Assembly: GCA_041156125.1 (NCBI GenBank)
Contig: JBEVTI010000001.1
Coordinates: 1-64,000, forward strand
Source of the DNA: Paraktedonobacter carboxidivorans
Lineage (GTDB): Bacteria > Chloroflexota > Ktedonobacteria > Ktedonobacterales > Ktedonobacteraceae
Reading direction: 5' to 3'
DNA: 64,000 nucleotides
Of this stretch, positions 49,526 to 59,048 are shown piece by piece. Position 1 is the stretch's first letter. Each line of letters opens with the position of its first letter. The notes beneath the pieces were generated by a model. It worked only from the letters and a program-made list of their open reading frames with translations. It was not told where the DNA came from and did no database searches. Position numbers and translations under genes: made by a program.

Positions 49526-50971
49526 ATGGATATAGAGCAGTTGGTGCTTGGCGGAGAGCGTGTTTCCGCTGTGGATGGCAAGACATTTGCTGTGATTGAA
49601 CCAGCTACAGGGCAGCCCTTTGCTGAGGTAGCCGAGGCTGGATTGGAGGATGTGAGTCGCGCTGTACAGGAGGCTCATCAAGCTTTTGAGCGTGGTCCCT
49701 GGCCGCGTATGAGTGCGACGAGTCGCGGGCGTATTCTGCTTGAGGCCGCGCAACTGGTCAGGCAACGTCTGGAGACGATCGCGACGGTCGAGGCGAGCAA
49801 TGCAGGCAAGCCGATTCGCGATGCACGTGGCGAGGTGGCAACTGTGGCCAATGTGCTGGAATACTGGGGAGGAGCGGCGAATAAGATTTTTGGTGAGACC
49901 GTACCTGTACAGGACGCGGGCCTGGCGGTGACCTTGCGCGAACCGGTGGGTGTGTGCGCGCTGATTGTGCCCTGGAACTTTCCTCTGCTAATAGCTTCGT
50001 GGAAAATAGCACCTGCCCTGGCCTGTGGCAATACTATTGTGCTCAAGCCTGCTTCGCTGACCCCGCTTTCGGCACTTTTGCTGGCCGATATTTTGCAGGA
50101 AGCGGGAGTACCCGATGGCGTGATCTCTGTTTTACCTGGACCCGGCTCCGTGCTTGGTCATGCGCTTGTCACTCATCCTTTGGTCGCGAAAGTCTCCTTT
50201 ACCGGCTCAACTGAGATTGGTACAACGATTATGCAACAGTGCGCGCAAAATATTACCAGGGTTTCGCTTGAATTAGGTGGTAAAGCTGCCAGCGTCGTAT
50301 TTGCTGATGCTGATATTGAGCGTTGCGTCGAGGCTTCTGTCTTTGCCGTCTTTGGGAATACAGGTCAGGATTGCTGTGCTCGCTCGCGTATCCTTGTCCA
50401 GCGCGCAGTATATGACGAGTTTCTTGCGCGCTTCACCAGGCGGACTACTGCTTTGCGCCTTGGGCAACCGCTTGACGAGGAGACCGAGATTGGTCCATTG
50501 ATCTCCGCGAGTCAGCGCCAGCGCTCTCTCGACTATATCGCGCTTGGCCAGCACGAAGAGGCGCGACTGATAACTGGTGGCATCATTCCTGAGACAGATT
50601 TTAGTGGTGATGGGTATTTTTTACAGCCAGCTATTCTTGCTCCAGTCAATAATCAGACACGTGTTGCCCAGGAAGAAATTTTTGGACCGGTCGTCTGTCT
50701 GACCCCCTTTGAGACCGAAGAAGAAGCCATCCGACTGGCTAATGAGACGATCTATGGTCTCTCAGGCTCGATCTGGACGCGCGATCTTGGCCGGGCTCTG
50801 CGAATGGCAAAAGGCGTACGCGCGGGCAATCTCTCCGTCAACTCACATCATAGTGTCCATACCGAGCTACCCTTTGGCGGCTACAAACAGAGCGGAATTG
50901 GCCGAGAGTTGGGCATGCATGCAGCTAACCTGTATACCGAATTGAAGAGCGTTTTCTTCTCGCAAGAATAA
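49526..50971 (+). CDS. Aldehyde dehydrogenase (NAD(P)-dependent)
   Basis: A 481-residue ALDH-superfamily enzyme close to betaine-aldehyde/aminobutyraldehyde types. IVPWNFPLLIASWKIAPALACGNTIVLKPA carries the catalytic Asn and cofactor Lys. FTGSTEIGTTIMQ is the Rossmann turn, SLELGGKAASVVFADAD holds the general-base Glu, and FGNTGQDCCARSRILV the catalytic Cys. The late motif EEIFGPVVCLTPFETEEEAI is present. The Cys-Cys doublet DCCA occurs in other family members. ATG 49526 has GAAAGGCAGATCGC upstream. It stands alone between the thioredoxin reductase fusion and a truncated MFS gene. Exact aldehyde unknown. Confidence 0.93.
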   Translation: MDIEQLVLGGERVSAVDGKTFAVIEPATGQPFAEVAEAGLEDVSRAVQEAHQAFERGPWPRMSATSRGRILLEAAQLVRQRLETIATVEASNAGKPIRDARGEVATVANVLEYWGGAANKIFGETVPVQDAGLAVTLREPVGVCALIVPWNFPLLIASWKIAPALACGNTIVLKPASLTPLSALLLADILQEAGVPDGVISVLPGPGSVLGHALVTHPLVAKVSFTGSTEIGTTIMQQCAQNITRVSLELGGKAASVVFADADIERCVEASVFAVFGNTGQDCCARSRILVQRAVYDEFLARFTRRTTALRLGQPLDEETEIGPLISASQRQRSLDYIALGQHEEARLITGGIIPETDFSGDGYFLQPAILAPVNNQTRVAQEEIFGPVVCLTPFETEEEAIRLANETIYGLSGSIWTRDLGRALRMAKGVRAGNLSVNSHHSVHTELPFGGYKQSGIGRELGMHAANLYTELKSVFFSQE

Positions 50972-51042
50972 AGCCTTCTACAGTCACAACTTAATATCCT
51001 CTTTCGATAGGTATCCGCATATTTGCACCGGGAGCATCCATC

Positions 51043-51759
51043 ATGCAAACAGCACAAAAGGTCTCTTTGTGGCGTAATCGCGATTTTCTTCTCTTAATGA
51101 GCGGTCAGACTATCTCAAGTGTGGGTTCCGGTATCTCCGACATCGCAGCTCCTCTGCTTATACTGTATCTCACCCATTCGCCTGTGCAAACTGGTCTGGC
51201 GTATGCCCTGGAAACACTGCCATTTCTGCTCTTAAGCCTGCTCGCGGGAGCGTTGGTCGATCGCTGGGACCGTAAGCGTGTCATGATTGTGTGTGATATC
51301 GCGCGCGCGCTGAATCTGGTAACGCTCTTTCTCGCCTTCTTTACTGGTCACCTGACTCTCGCGCAGATCTATCTTAATGCGTTTATTGAGGGTGTGTTCA
51401 CGGTCTTCTTCAGTAGCGCGGAGACCGCCGTGATCTCTCAGGTCGTGACCAGGCCGCAACTGGCTGCTGGGTACGCGACGGATCAGGTGCTGGCCAATAG
51501 CGCCTCGTTGATCGGTCCAGCGCTGGGAGGTTTGCTTTATGGTCTTGCCCAGGCATTACCATTTGTGGTGGATGCCGCTTCGTATGTTGCCTCGTTTGTT
51601 GCGCTGGCCTGTATGAAGCAGCCATTTCAGCAGGTGCGTACTGAAGCACGGCGGCGGCTGCTCAGTGAGATTGGCGCGGGAGTTAGCTACCTCTGGCGCA
51701 GTCCAGTCTTCCGCTTTATGGCCTTTTATGGTGCTGTTTTGCTTGGTGTGCTCTCTTGA
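51043..51759 (+). pseudogene. Truncated MFS transporter
   Basis: 238 residues covering only the N-terminal half of an MFS exporter (macrolide/EntS type): FLLLMSGQTISSVGSGISD, AGALVDRWDRKRVMIVCD (motif A) and SASLIGPALGGLLYGLAQ. The family is usually 400-430 residues. The frame stops at 51759 just after the seventh helix begins (FYGAVLLGVLS), and the next 220 bp contain no recognisable second half in any frame. So the 3' half seems lost by deletion. A functional half-transporter is unlikely. Confidence 0.8.
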
Positions 51760-51979
51760 TCGCTATTAGTATTTGTTTATCGGTCACATTCTCTCGTTGT
51801 GTTCCGTCATTGGAGTGATGAGCGAAACTCGACCGATGTGGCAAGGAGATTAACTCTCGTTGGGAGCGTCGGCTGAGCAAGGCTGTCAAGATTAAAAACC
51901 TATCAATAATATGTGTGATATCTTTGCCTGGATGTAAGAGCATTCAGGTGAGACCCCAACCTCTGAAGGAGATTTTATC

Positions 51980-52438
51980 ATGCAAGCACGAATGAGCAAT
52001 CCGGCAACGCTTCTTCCTGGAGCCTCAAATGCCATCTTTACCCTGCTCAAGGCCACAAAAACGGGCGGCGTGCCGGAGACTGTACTTGAGCTTGTCCACC
52101 TGCGCGCGAGTCAGATCAATGGTTGCAGCTTCTGCGTGGACGCGGGCGCGCGTAGCGCCAGGAAGGCGGGCGAAACAGAGGAGCGGCTCTTCGCTGTGGC
52201 TGCCTGGCGGGAAGCGCCATACTTTACTGACGCCGAACGTGCTGCCCTCGCGCTCACCGAGGCTGTCACTCGCCTTGCCGACCGGATTGACCCGGTGCCA
52301 GACTCGATCTGGGACGAGGCTACCCGGTACTATGACGAGCAGGGACTCGCAGCTTTGCTTCTCATGATTGCCACAACTAACCTCTTCAACCGCCTCAATG
52401 CCACTATCAGGCAGGTAGCGGGTAGTCAGAACTGGTGA
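51980..52438 (+). CDS. AhpD-like carboxymuconolactone decarboxylase-family protein
   Basis: A 152-residue alkylhydroperoxidase D-like protein. The redox motif NGCSFCVDAGARSARKAG gives the CxxC(x3)-type active site, with the preceding Glu/His helix VLELVHLRASQI. LTEAVTRLAD and IATTNLFNRLNATIRQ are typical of the YciW/AhpD core. ATG 51980 is preceded by CTGAAGGAGATTTTATC. The gene seems richer in G+C than its neighbours. It probably reduces peroxides or uses a related thiol reaction. Confidence 0.9.
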   Translation: MQARMSNPATLLPGASNAIFTLLKATKTGGVPETVLELVHLRASQINGCSFCVDAGARSARKAGETEERLFAVAAWREAPYFTDAERAALALTEAVTRLADRIDPVPDSIWDEATRYYDEQGLAALLLMIATTNLFNRLNATIRQVAGSQNW

Positions 52439-52443
52439 AGAAC

Positions 52444-52503
52444 AAGCAACGAGATGCAGGAGGTGGGGGCGTATTCTCCCCCACCTCCTGCATCTCGTTG
52501 CTT
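52444..52503. terminator. Bidirectional terminator
   Basis: A perfect 26-bp inverted repeat (52444-52469 with 52478-52503) and an 8-nt loop, between the convergent AhpD-like gene and the cupredoxin gene. Confidence 0.85.
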
Positions 52504-52539
52504 GTGAAAGAAAACAGGCAGGAGCATTTTGTGCAATAG

Positions 52540-52929
52540 TCAGTGGACGATTACGGTCAGGCTCATACCATCATGGACCATGCAATAATAATGGAAGGTG
52601 CCGGCTGTATTGAATGGGCCAATCACCAGGGTCTGATTAGCTGAACTCATCGTCACATTGTTAACTACAGGCGCGCCTGGCTCTTTTTGAGAGTCAGGTA
52701 TATCACCTTGCCAGGAACCGTTAGAAATAATATGCACGGTTGCCTCCTGGTTTTCCAGAGTGATGTTTTCGCCCTTATTGATGGTAATGCTACCTGGGAT
52801 GAAGTTGCGGCTGTCCATCCCGACTGTATTATCGGTATTGCCTGTGTCACTGTTGCCCCCAATGGCACAGGAGACCAGCGCGAACGTCAGTAAGCACAAC
52901 AGTGTGCTGGCTACAAAGATTTTTTTCAC
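52540..52929 (-). CDS. Cupredoxin-domain lipoprotein
   Basis: A 129-residue exported blue-copper-like protein. Lipobox FALVSCAIG at the end of the signal sequence. The cupredoxin fold runs from about residue 38: FIPGSITINKGENITLEN, ATVHIISNGSW (first His ligand), and the C-terminal loop GTFHYYCMVHDGMSLTVIVH with Cys, His and Met in the plastocyanin/azurin order. It is a likely small electron carrier on the outer face of the membrane. It starts at 52929, downstream of the kinase on the same strand (37 bp). Confidence 0.9.
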   Translation of the reverse strand: MKKIFVASTLLCLLTFALVSCAIGGNSDTGNTDNTVGMDSRNFIPGSITINKGENITLENQEATVHIISNGSWQGDIPDSQKEPGAPVVNNVTMSSANQTLVIGPFNTAGTFHYYCMVHDGMSLTVIVH

Positions 52930-52966
52930 GCAATCAGCTCTTTTCTATCTATGTACTACAAGTCGG

Positions 52967-55546
52967 TCAAGTTGTGGTCCAACCGGCGACCGCCATATAC
53001 TGTGTATAGTCAACAAAGGCGCTGGGGGCGCCGCCGCTGATCTGGCCGAACGAGAGGATATACTCGGAGCTACTGCCGTTTATTTTCGTAGTAGCCAGCG
53101 TGTACATCTTGTTATCGCGCGAGAGATTGGACCAGAAATATTGTGAAAAAGTATTCAGGCCAAGTGTGGCGTTAACGGGTGTATGGGTCAGGAGGCGTAT
53201 GCCATTTGAACCATCAGTTTTAACCACATATAGCCCATCGTTTTGCTGGTTGCCGATATTGCCTGTGCCAGTATTCGCTGCAATAGCGAGCAGAGATGTG
53301 TTAGTTGCATCTATTACGCGCAACGCGCTGAATGCTCGTGTAGCACTGTTGAGGACCGTAGCGGTTCCTGACCCGGTAACTGCCTGTTTGTTAATAATAC
53401 TGGAGCCAGTCAATGCGTCGGGAGTACATTGCGCAATGAAGAGGGTCTGGCCGTCATAACTGCTATCGAAATCCCAACACGGTTGTGTAGAATGAAAGAC
53501 TGGCGTAATATTGGCAGTCCTCTGGTTAGCGCCGTTGCCAATATCGAGAATATAAATATTACTCGGAGAAGCATCCGAATTAGGGAGCAGGCCAACCATA
53601 AGTACGCGATTATAATCCAGCCAGGTGCGGGCGATCAGGGCACCTCCCGAGGCGGGTGGCGTGACCTCTACCTGGAGAGCGCCGTTCTGGATATTCAGCA
53701 AATAGACTGTTGGTTCGCCATTCTGGGGAAACTCGTCAAAAATGACGTAGCGCTGATCAAATGACCATTGGGAATACCTGATAGACAGCCCGCTGGGGGC
53801 GCAGAGCAATGTTTGCAAGCCCTCTCCATCCAGGCGTACAAGCCGCAGTTCGGAGCGTCCCGCCACAAGCGCGGAGAAGAGCACCCATTGGCCGTCATTA
53901 GAGACCTGGGCTTCGGTAATCCTGGTCTGGCTGGTTTTAGCGAGTTCGGTTTTTTGAGCATTGACAGTATCGAAGAGTTTTACTGTACCATACGTTGGAT
54001 TGCCGCTAGCGTCGTTTTCATCGACGATATAGGCGATGGTCGGATCGTTGCCCAGGGCAAGTGAAGCTGTGATGGCCGGGCGCGCAGTGTTATTGGCAGG
54101 GCAGGTGGTTGAAGTACCAGTGAGAGATTGAGTAATACCAGGTGTGGACGTATGACCTCCACGTCCCGTTGAGGTACCAGCAGCAAAGCTCGGTGTAGGT
54201 GGGGGAGAGAAATGTTGTCCAAAGAGCATTGAGCCCAGCGGCGTGATAAATAGCGCGGCTATGATCCCTACGAGCAGCACGCACAGTCCCAGCAGCGCCG
54301 CGAGCGGCACGCGCGAACCTTTGGGCTGTTGAGGTACAAAAGGCGGTGCAATAGTCCGGGCCGGTGTCCATGATTGCGGGGACTGCATAGGTTGAGCAGC
54401 CTGCTGGCCTGCTTGCATGGTCTGAGAGAGCGGCTGGTTAGCAGGCGGAAAGACAGGCTGAGCCTGCGGCTGGGGAGCCAGATATGTGCCTGGCTGGCTG
54501 ATTGGTCTCTGTATTGGAGTTGGCGCGGGTGGCCAGGCGTTGTCTATGCCCGGCTGGCTGTTCGCGAGCGTAGGGGCACCGGGCCCATTGAGAGTCGGGC
54601 CGTATGCGCCCTTTGGAGCCTGCCCGCCGGTTGGCGCGGGATTGCTCGCCGCGTTTGCTGAGAGCGCGAGGCCAGTATTGCCGGGATTACTGGCAGGATT
54701 GCTGACCTGTTGGAGTGCCTGCTGAAAATCGCTCGGACGCGCGAAGCGTTTGTCAGGATCTTTCTGCAGCGCCCGCAGAATAGCGCTCTCTAATTGTGGA
54801 GAAATGTAGGGATTCAGTTCGCGTGGAGGGCGAGGCGCTTCGTTGGCATGTTTGAGCAAAATACTGAGTAAATTGTTGGCAAAGAAAGGCCGCGTGCCTG
54901 TGACCATCTCATAGAGCACAACCGCCAGCGAATAGATATCGCTGGCGGGCACGGCATGCCCGTTAATCTGCTCTGGGGACATATATTCAGGCGTGCCCGC
55001 GAGAGTTTGCCCGGTCTCGCTGATTGTTTGCAGAGGGACCCCTTCCCGATCATCGCCTTCCAGCACCTTCACCAGGCCAAAATCAGCCACTACCAGGCTG
55101 CCATCGCCCTTAAAGAGCAGGTTGCCGGGCTTGATATCGCGATGGATCAGATTGCGGTCGTGAGCATATTGCAACGCGGGCAACACCTGGCGCATCAGCT
55201 GGATTGCCTCAGAGGGCGGGAGCACTTTGCGCTTCTGCAGCATCTCCTTGAGCGAACCGCCCGCCATATAGGGCGTAATCAGAAAGGCTACTTCCCCTTG
55301 TTCGCCATAGTCATAAACTGGCAGAATGTTGGGATGGTCGAGCATAGCCAGCACACGCGCCTCGCGTGTAAAGCGCCGAAAGAAGTCCTGGGTTTCGCCT
55401 GGTCGTGGCCAGAAGACCTTGAGCGCTATTTCGCGGCCAAGGTGAATATCTTCGCCCAGAAAAACGGTAGCCATCCCGCCATAGCCGATTTGTCGTTTTA
55501 TCTTATAGTGCCCAAGCGTCTGGCCAATGAGATCTTCTGGTACCAT
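52967..55546 (-). CDS. Transmembrane Ser/Thr protein kinase with extracellular propeller-like domain
   Basis: An 859-residue PknB-type receptor kinase. The kinase domain (about 12-275) is complete: IGYGGMATVFLGED, EIALKVFW, LIHRDIKPGNLLF (HRD), VADFGLVKV (DFG) and GTPEYMSPEQ. A Pro/Gln/Ala-rich linker (about 280-405) leads to one membrane helix (about 410-432, LAALLGLCVLLVGIIAALFI). The outer part (about 450-859) has WD/TolB-like repeated strands (DGQWVLFSA, FDQRYVIFDE, YDGQTLFIAQ), probably a beta-propeller sensor. It lacks the PASTA repeats of Stk1/PknB wall sensors. The ATG at 55546 has weak ribosome sequence. A cupredoxin gene follows. Confidence 0.92.
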   Translation of the reverse strand: MVPEDLIGQTLGHYKIKRQIGYGGMATVFLGEDIHLGREIALKVFWPRPGETQDFFRRFTREARVLAMLDHPNILPVYDYGEQGEVAFLITPYMAGGSLKEMLQKRKVLPPSEAIQLMRQVLPALQYAHDRNLIHRDIKPGNLLFKGDGSLVVADFGLVKVLEGDDREGVPLQTISETGQTLAGTPEYMSPEQINGHAVPASDIYSLAVVLYEMVTGTRPFFANNLLSILLKHANEAPRPPRELNPYISPQLESAILRALQKDPDKRFARPSDFQQALQQVSNPASNPGNTGLALSANAASNPAPTGGQAPKGAYGPTLNGPGAPTLANSQPGIDNAWPPAPTPIQRPISQPGTYLAPQPQAQPVFPPANQPLSQTMQAGQQAAQPMQSPQSWTPARTIAPPFVPQQPKGSRVPLAALLGLCVLLVGIIAALFITPLGSMLFGQHFSPPPTPSFAAGTSTGRGGHTSTPGITQSLTGTSTTCPANNTARPAITASLALGNDPTIAYIVDENDASGNPTYGTVKLFDTVNAQKTELAKTSQTRITEAQVSNDGQWVLFSALVAGRSELRLVRLDGEGLQTLLCAPSGLSIRYSQWSFDQRYVIFDEFPQNGEPTVYLLNIQNGALQVEVTPPASGGALIARTWLDYNRVLMVGLLPNSDASPSNIYILDIGNGANQRTANITPVFHSTQPCWDFDSSYDGQTLFIAQCTPDALTGSSIINKQAVTGSGTATVLNSATRAFSALRVIDATNTSLLAIAANTGTGNIGNQQNDGLYVVKTDGSNGIRLLTHTPVNATLGLNTFSQYFWSNLSRDNKMYTLATTKINGSSSEYILSFGQISGGAPSAFVDYTQYMAVAGWTTT

Positions 55547-55915
55547 ATCTTTTTACCCCTGCAGGCCTCTACAATGATGCCCGCTTGTTTACTGTTTAGT
55601 AACGAGAAAGCTATGCTTTTAGGCACGCAAGTATGACCTGCTTCTATGGAAAAGCGCTTTCTTTTATAAATACGCTCCACAGTATTTTAAATCGCATCTC
55701 TCTCTTTTTCAGAACGTGTCTGCTAAGCAAGTGGTTAATCTGATCCGAACGGAAGAGTGTATTGGTCACTTACGTATTGGGAATAGTGCTATTGAAGTTT
55801 AACAAATGGATAATATGGATTTAAATTTTAGCTGTTATGGTATGACTGACGAACTGACGAAAATCGTCGGTTCAGCGTCTACACAATCCTGGTTTATTTT
55901 ATTTAAAGGAGAGAT
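55547..55915. other. AT-rich divergent intergenic region
   Basis: About 370 bp between the minus-strand kinase and the ABC-transporter remnant. It has an imperfect hairpin TGACGAACTGACGA / TCGTCGGTTCA near 55852-55885 and a good AAAGGAG before ATG 55916. No firm promoter or RNA was recognised. Confidence 0.4.
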
Positions 55916-56480
55916 ATGGGAGCGATGAACAAGGCAGGGAACACTCGTCAGCGTGATTCTCTTGCGCGGAGCTGGTCTGTTATTTTTACGGCGATCAGTC
56001 TTTTATTTGTGTTGAGCGCGTGTGGAGGTACAGGCTCGGCCAGCGCCACTCCTGGCACCAGCGGGACATCTGCCGCAAGCACCTGTAATAAGTCCACGGG
56101 CTTAACTGTCTACTCCGCGCAGGGTTATGACTCTGACGTGACAAAGGCTTTTCAGCAACAGACGGGCATCACCACAAAGCTGGTAGATGATAGTACAGGC
56201 AACTTGCTAGCGAAATCTCTGCGGAAGGCAAAAATCCGCACTGGGATGTGGTCTGGTTTGCTGGCACTGTAACCATGCAGACCCTTGACGATCAGGGGTT
56301 GTTGTTGAAGTGGCAGGCCTCTAATGCAAGCAATCTGACGACGCAGGGAGCGAAATATGTGCCAGCAGATGGGACCTATTATCCCACCGGTCTGACCACT
56401 GTTGGAGCGATTGCGTATAACACAAAGCATGTGCCTGCTGCCGGTTTGCCCAAGGATTGGAAGGATCTGCTTCTGCCTGA
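55916..56480 (+). pseudogene. Remnant of an iron ABC transporter substrate-binding protein
   Basis: ATG 55916 (AAAGGAG upstream) starts a lipoprotein signal (VLSACGGTG) and a Thr/Ser linker, then LTVYSAQGYDSDVTKAF, the start of an FbpA/AfuA-like ferric-iron binding protein. Near 56213 the frame breaks at GCGAAATCTCTG. One added A would restore LLAKISAEGKNPHWDVVW and the run that follows in the next frame (56213-56480, ...LPKDWKDLLLPES). The rest of the protein is missing: the sequence then runs straight into an ABC ATPase. Two lesions (frameshift and deletion) mark it as dead. Confidence 0.85.
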
Positions 56481-57273
56481 ATCTCAAAGGTGTGCCCAAA
56501 GAAAAGGTCCAGCGCAAAATCGAGGAATTGCTGGAACTGGTCAATCTGCCTGATCTGAGCCAGCGCTATCCCTACCAACTCTCTGGTGGTCAGCAGCAGC
56601 GGGTCGCAGTAGCGCGAGCCCTCGCCACTGAGCCGCGCCTGGTCCTGCTCGACGAACCGCTCTCTAGCCTGGATACTGGTCTGCGTGAAGCATGCTTACT
56701 GATATGGTGCAGCTTTTCAGGAGCCTCAAAATCACGGCCATTAACGTCACTCATGACCAGGACGAAGCTATGTCAATGTCTGACCGGATCATGGTTCTGC
56801 GCGATGGTATCGTCCAGCAGATTGGCACGCCAGCGGACCTCTACCGCTATCCAGTTAATCCCTTTGTGGCAGCGTTTATGGGCTATGCCAATATGCTGAT
56901 TGGCGAGATCGTTGAGCCTGTGAATGACGCGGAGACGCTGACGCTGCGCCTTGGCGAGCTTGAGGAAAAGCCGCTGTTAGTGACAGGACAATTACATGAA
57001 GGTGTCAGGCAGCATCTGAACGGCAAGGCACGTCTGCTCTTTCGTCCCGAAGACATCCAGGTCCACCAGGAAGCCCGCCCTGTTCTTCATTCCAACTTCT
57101 TTGAGGGCAAGGTTGTACATACCTCGTTCGTCGGTGGCACGTGGCGCACCCAGATCGTTCTGGACGCTGGCCAGCCAGTACAGGTACTGGCCTATCCAGC
57201 TTTTCAACCACATGTAGAGCAGCATCTCTGGCTGGAATTGCCGCCTGAGCGCTGCCAGATCGTACCAGACTGA
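56477..57273 (+). pseudogene. Remnant of the ABC transporter ATPase (FbpC/PotA-like)
   Basis: The homology begins mid-protein at NLKGVPKEKVQRKIEELLEL. It includes the ABC signature YQLSGGQQQRVAVARAL, Walker B LVLLDEPLSSLD and, after a frameshift near 56692 (one base missing at GAAGCATGC), THDQDEAMSMSDRI and GTPADLYRYPVNPFVAAFMG. The TOBE-like C-terminus ends at TGA 57273. Walker A and the first 120 or so residues are absent, as are the permease and the rest of the binding protein. One deletion between 56475 and 56485 therefore removed the middle of an fbpABC-type operon. Confidence 0.85.
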
Positions 57274-57293
57274 ACCCGGTAAAAGTGAGGGTC

Positions 57294-57323
57294 GGCAATG
57301 AGGCGAGATCTCGCCTCATTGCC
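57294..57323 (+). terminator. Terminator of the former ABC operon
   Basis: A perfect 15-bp palindrome with no loop (GGCAATGAGGCGAGA with its complement) followed by TTTTCTTC, 20 bp after the ATPase stop. Confidence 0.85.
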
Positions 57324-57355
57324 TTTTCTTCATGTGGATTGTTTGTGGATTCTGA

Positions 57356-58180
57356 CTATCTCTCTTTTACGACAATCATCAGCGGAAGATTGACATAAGA
57401 ATCGATGGCAATACTCTGGCTGTTGTTCGTATCATTGACATAAAGGCCAGTAGAGGAACCGCCATCAAGATTAAGAGCGGTAAGCAGGTTTAAATCGGAT
57501 TTTTGCAATAATGTGGCCATATCGTCGAGGGAGAAAGTTACACCAGGGCTGACAATAAAGAGTAGATGGCCCTGTTTGTCGAGGGCGGCTACACTGCGAG
57601 GCGAGGCTTTTGTATCGGCATTGAACCGGGTGCGCTGACCATTGATCAGGAGCATAGGAGTGCATTGTGTGGCCTCTGTCAGTGCCTCGGATGAATTATA
57701 GGGATCATTGTGCAGAGAGCGCAGTTGAACTTTGCCGTTTGAGGTCACAGCGAGCATTCCGCCAAAACCCTGGTAAGAAGTGCCATAAGCCTGTCCATTG
57801 GAGACTACCAACGCGGTCGCCCGGTCTTGTCCATCGAAGTAACCACCATTGATTAGAGCGGTGGCCTGTTCCTTTTGCATCCACTGCTGCATTGAAAGCG
57901 GCTGGTCAGGCTGGTAAGCAACGCTAATTTTGACATTGTGGAGATTCAAACGCACAATACTGATCAGATCGCTGACCCCGGTAGTGGATGGACTGTTCCA
58001 GGTCTCACTGCGAACCTCAACACCTGGCGCGACCGTGTGCCAGGTGTTGGGGGTAGATGTAGGCGAAGGAGTATCCGTAGTTAGCGAAACGCTGGGGAGC
58101 ATATCGCAACCGGTGAGAAGAGGGAGCAAAAAGAGGACACAGAGCAGGCAACCATGCCAGAGAGGTCGTGTCAACCGCAT
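57356..58180 (-). CDS. Phosphodiester glycosidase-family lipoprotein (NAGPA-like)
   Basis: 274 residues. The signal peptide ends with the lipobox LLTGCDML. A Thr/Ser/Pro linker leads to a NAGPA/DUF2233 domain (about 60-270): NLHNVKISVAYQPDQPLS, ALINGGYFDGQ, QCTPMLLINGQR, SPRSVAALDKQGHLLFIV and the signature LTALNLDGGSSTGLYV. Family members cleave phosphodiester-linked GlcNAc, including at wall or exopolysaccharide sites. Convergent with the dead ABC operon and followed by its terminator. Confidence 0.9.
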   Translation of the reverse strand: MRLTRPLWHGCLLCVLFLLPLLTGCDMLPSVSLTTDTPSPTSTPNTWHTVAPGVEVRSETWNSPSTTGVSDLISIVRLNLHNVKISVAYQPDQPLSMQQWMQKEQATALINGGYFDGQDRATALVVSNGQAYGTSYQGFGGMLAVTSNGKVQLRSLHNDPYNSSEALTEATQCTPMLLINGQRTRFNADTKASPRSVAALDKQGHLLFIVSPGVTFSLDDMATLLQKSDLNLLTALNLDGGSSTGLYVNDTNNSQSIAIDSYVNLPLMIVVKER

Positions 58181-58244
58181 ATAATTTCCTCAAGTTTGTC
58201 ACACATACAATTTGCTTTTAGATCTTCTTGCACCGTTCCTCCAG

Positions 58245-59048
58245 CTATTTTTTCCAACTGGCTGCTTCGATTGCGGACATGGTGCCCTTGAATTTCATGG
58301 CCAGATCGAGCGCGGCTTTATGAGCAGCCATCTCGATATCATCTTCCAGCGGTTCCAACTCCACAGGCCCATAGCGGCGCTCCAGTGCCCGCGCGATCAG
58401 GTAGTCGGTAAACCAGGGATTTTTCGGTAGGAGTGGACCGTGTAGGTAGGAGGCGTAAATGTTTTTGTAAATCGCGCCCTCGCCACCATCTTTGCCATTG
58501 TTACCCCAGCCGACCAGCACTTTACCCAGTGGCTCCAGACCGTTGCCCAGGTAGGTACGACCGCTGTGATTTTCATAGCCTACCAGCACGTTCTGGCTGT
58601 TATAGCTAAACTTGCACTCCATAGCCATATGTGTCATAAAGCGCTCGCCGCCGCCCTGTGTATATAGATCCAGGATGCCAACGCCATTGAGGCGCTCACC
58701 CTGCGCGGGCTGATAATAATGGCCCATCAACTGGAAACCGGCGCAGACACAGAGAAAGACCACATTAGCGTCGGCTGCCGCTTGCAATGAGGCTGCTTTG
58801 AACTGAATATCGCGCGAGGCCAGTTCCATCTCGCGATCAGCTGCTCCATGAATCAGGATCAGGTCATATTGCGTGAAATCTGGTGTCTGTTTGACATAAA
58901 CTGGCTCAACTTCAATCTTAATGCCGCGCCATTCGCAACGTTTCTGAATCGAAAAAAGATTGCCTCGATCGGCTGCTACGCTCATCAGAGTGGGATAGAG
59001 ATGGCAAATTTTCAGGGCCATGCCCGTATTTGGTGTCGGTTCGCTCAT
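58245..59048 (-). CDS. gatD: GatD, glutamine amidotransferase subunit of lipid II isoglutaminyl synthase
   Basis: A 267-residue class I amidotransferase. It supplies ammonia to MurT for amidation of the D-Glu alpha-carboxyl in lipid II. Landmarks: ICHLYPTLMSVAADRGNLFSI near the N-terminus, LILIHGAADREME, the nucleophile Cys in LCVCAGFQLMGHYY, and the His of YASYLHGPLLPKNPWF. ATG 59048 has ATAGGAGCCATTTC upstream. MurT, its obligate partner in other Gram-positive-type bacteria, lies 2.2 kb further upstream with an oppositely oriented glycosyltransferase between, rather than adjacent as usual. Confidence 0.92.
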   Translation of the reverse strand: MSEPTPNTGMALKICHLYPTLMSVAADRGNLFSIQKRCEWRGIKIEVEPVYVKQTPDFTQYDLILIHGAADREMELASRDIQFKAASLQAAADANVVFLCVCAGFQLMGHYYQPAQGERLNGVGILDLYTQGGGERFMTHMAMECKFSYNSQNVLVGYENHSGRTYLGNGLEPLGKVLVGWGNNGKDGGEGAIYKNIYASYLHGPLLPKNPWFTDYLIARALERRYGPVELEPLEDDIEMAAHKAALDLAMKFKGTMSAIEAASWKK

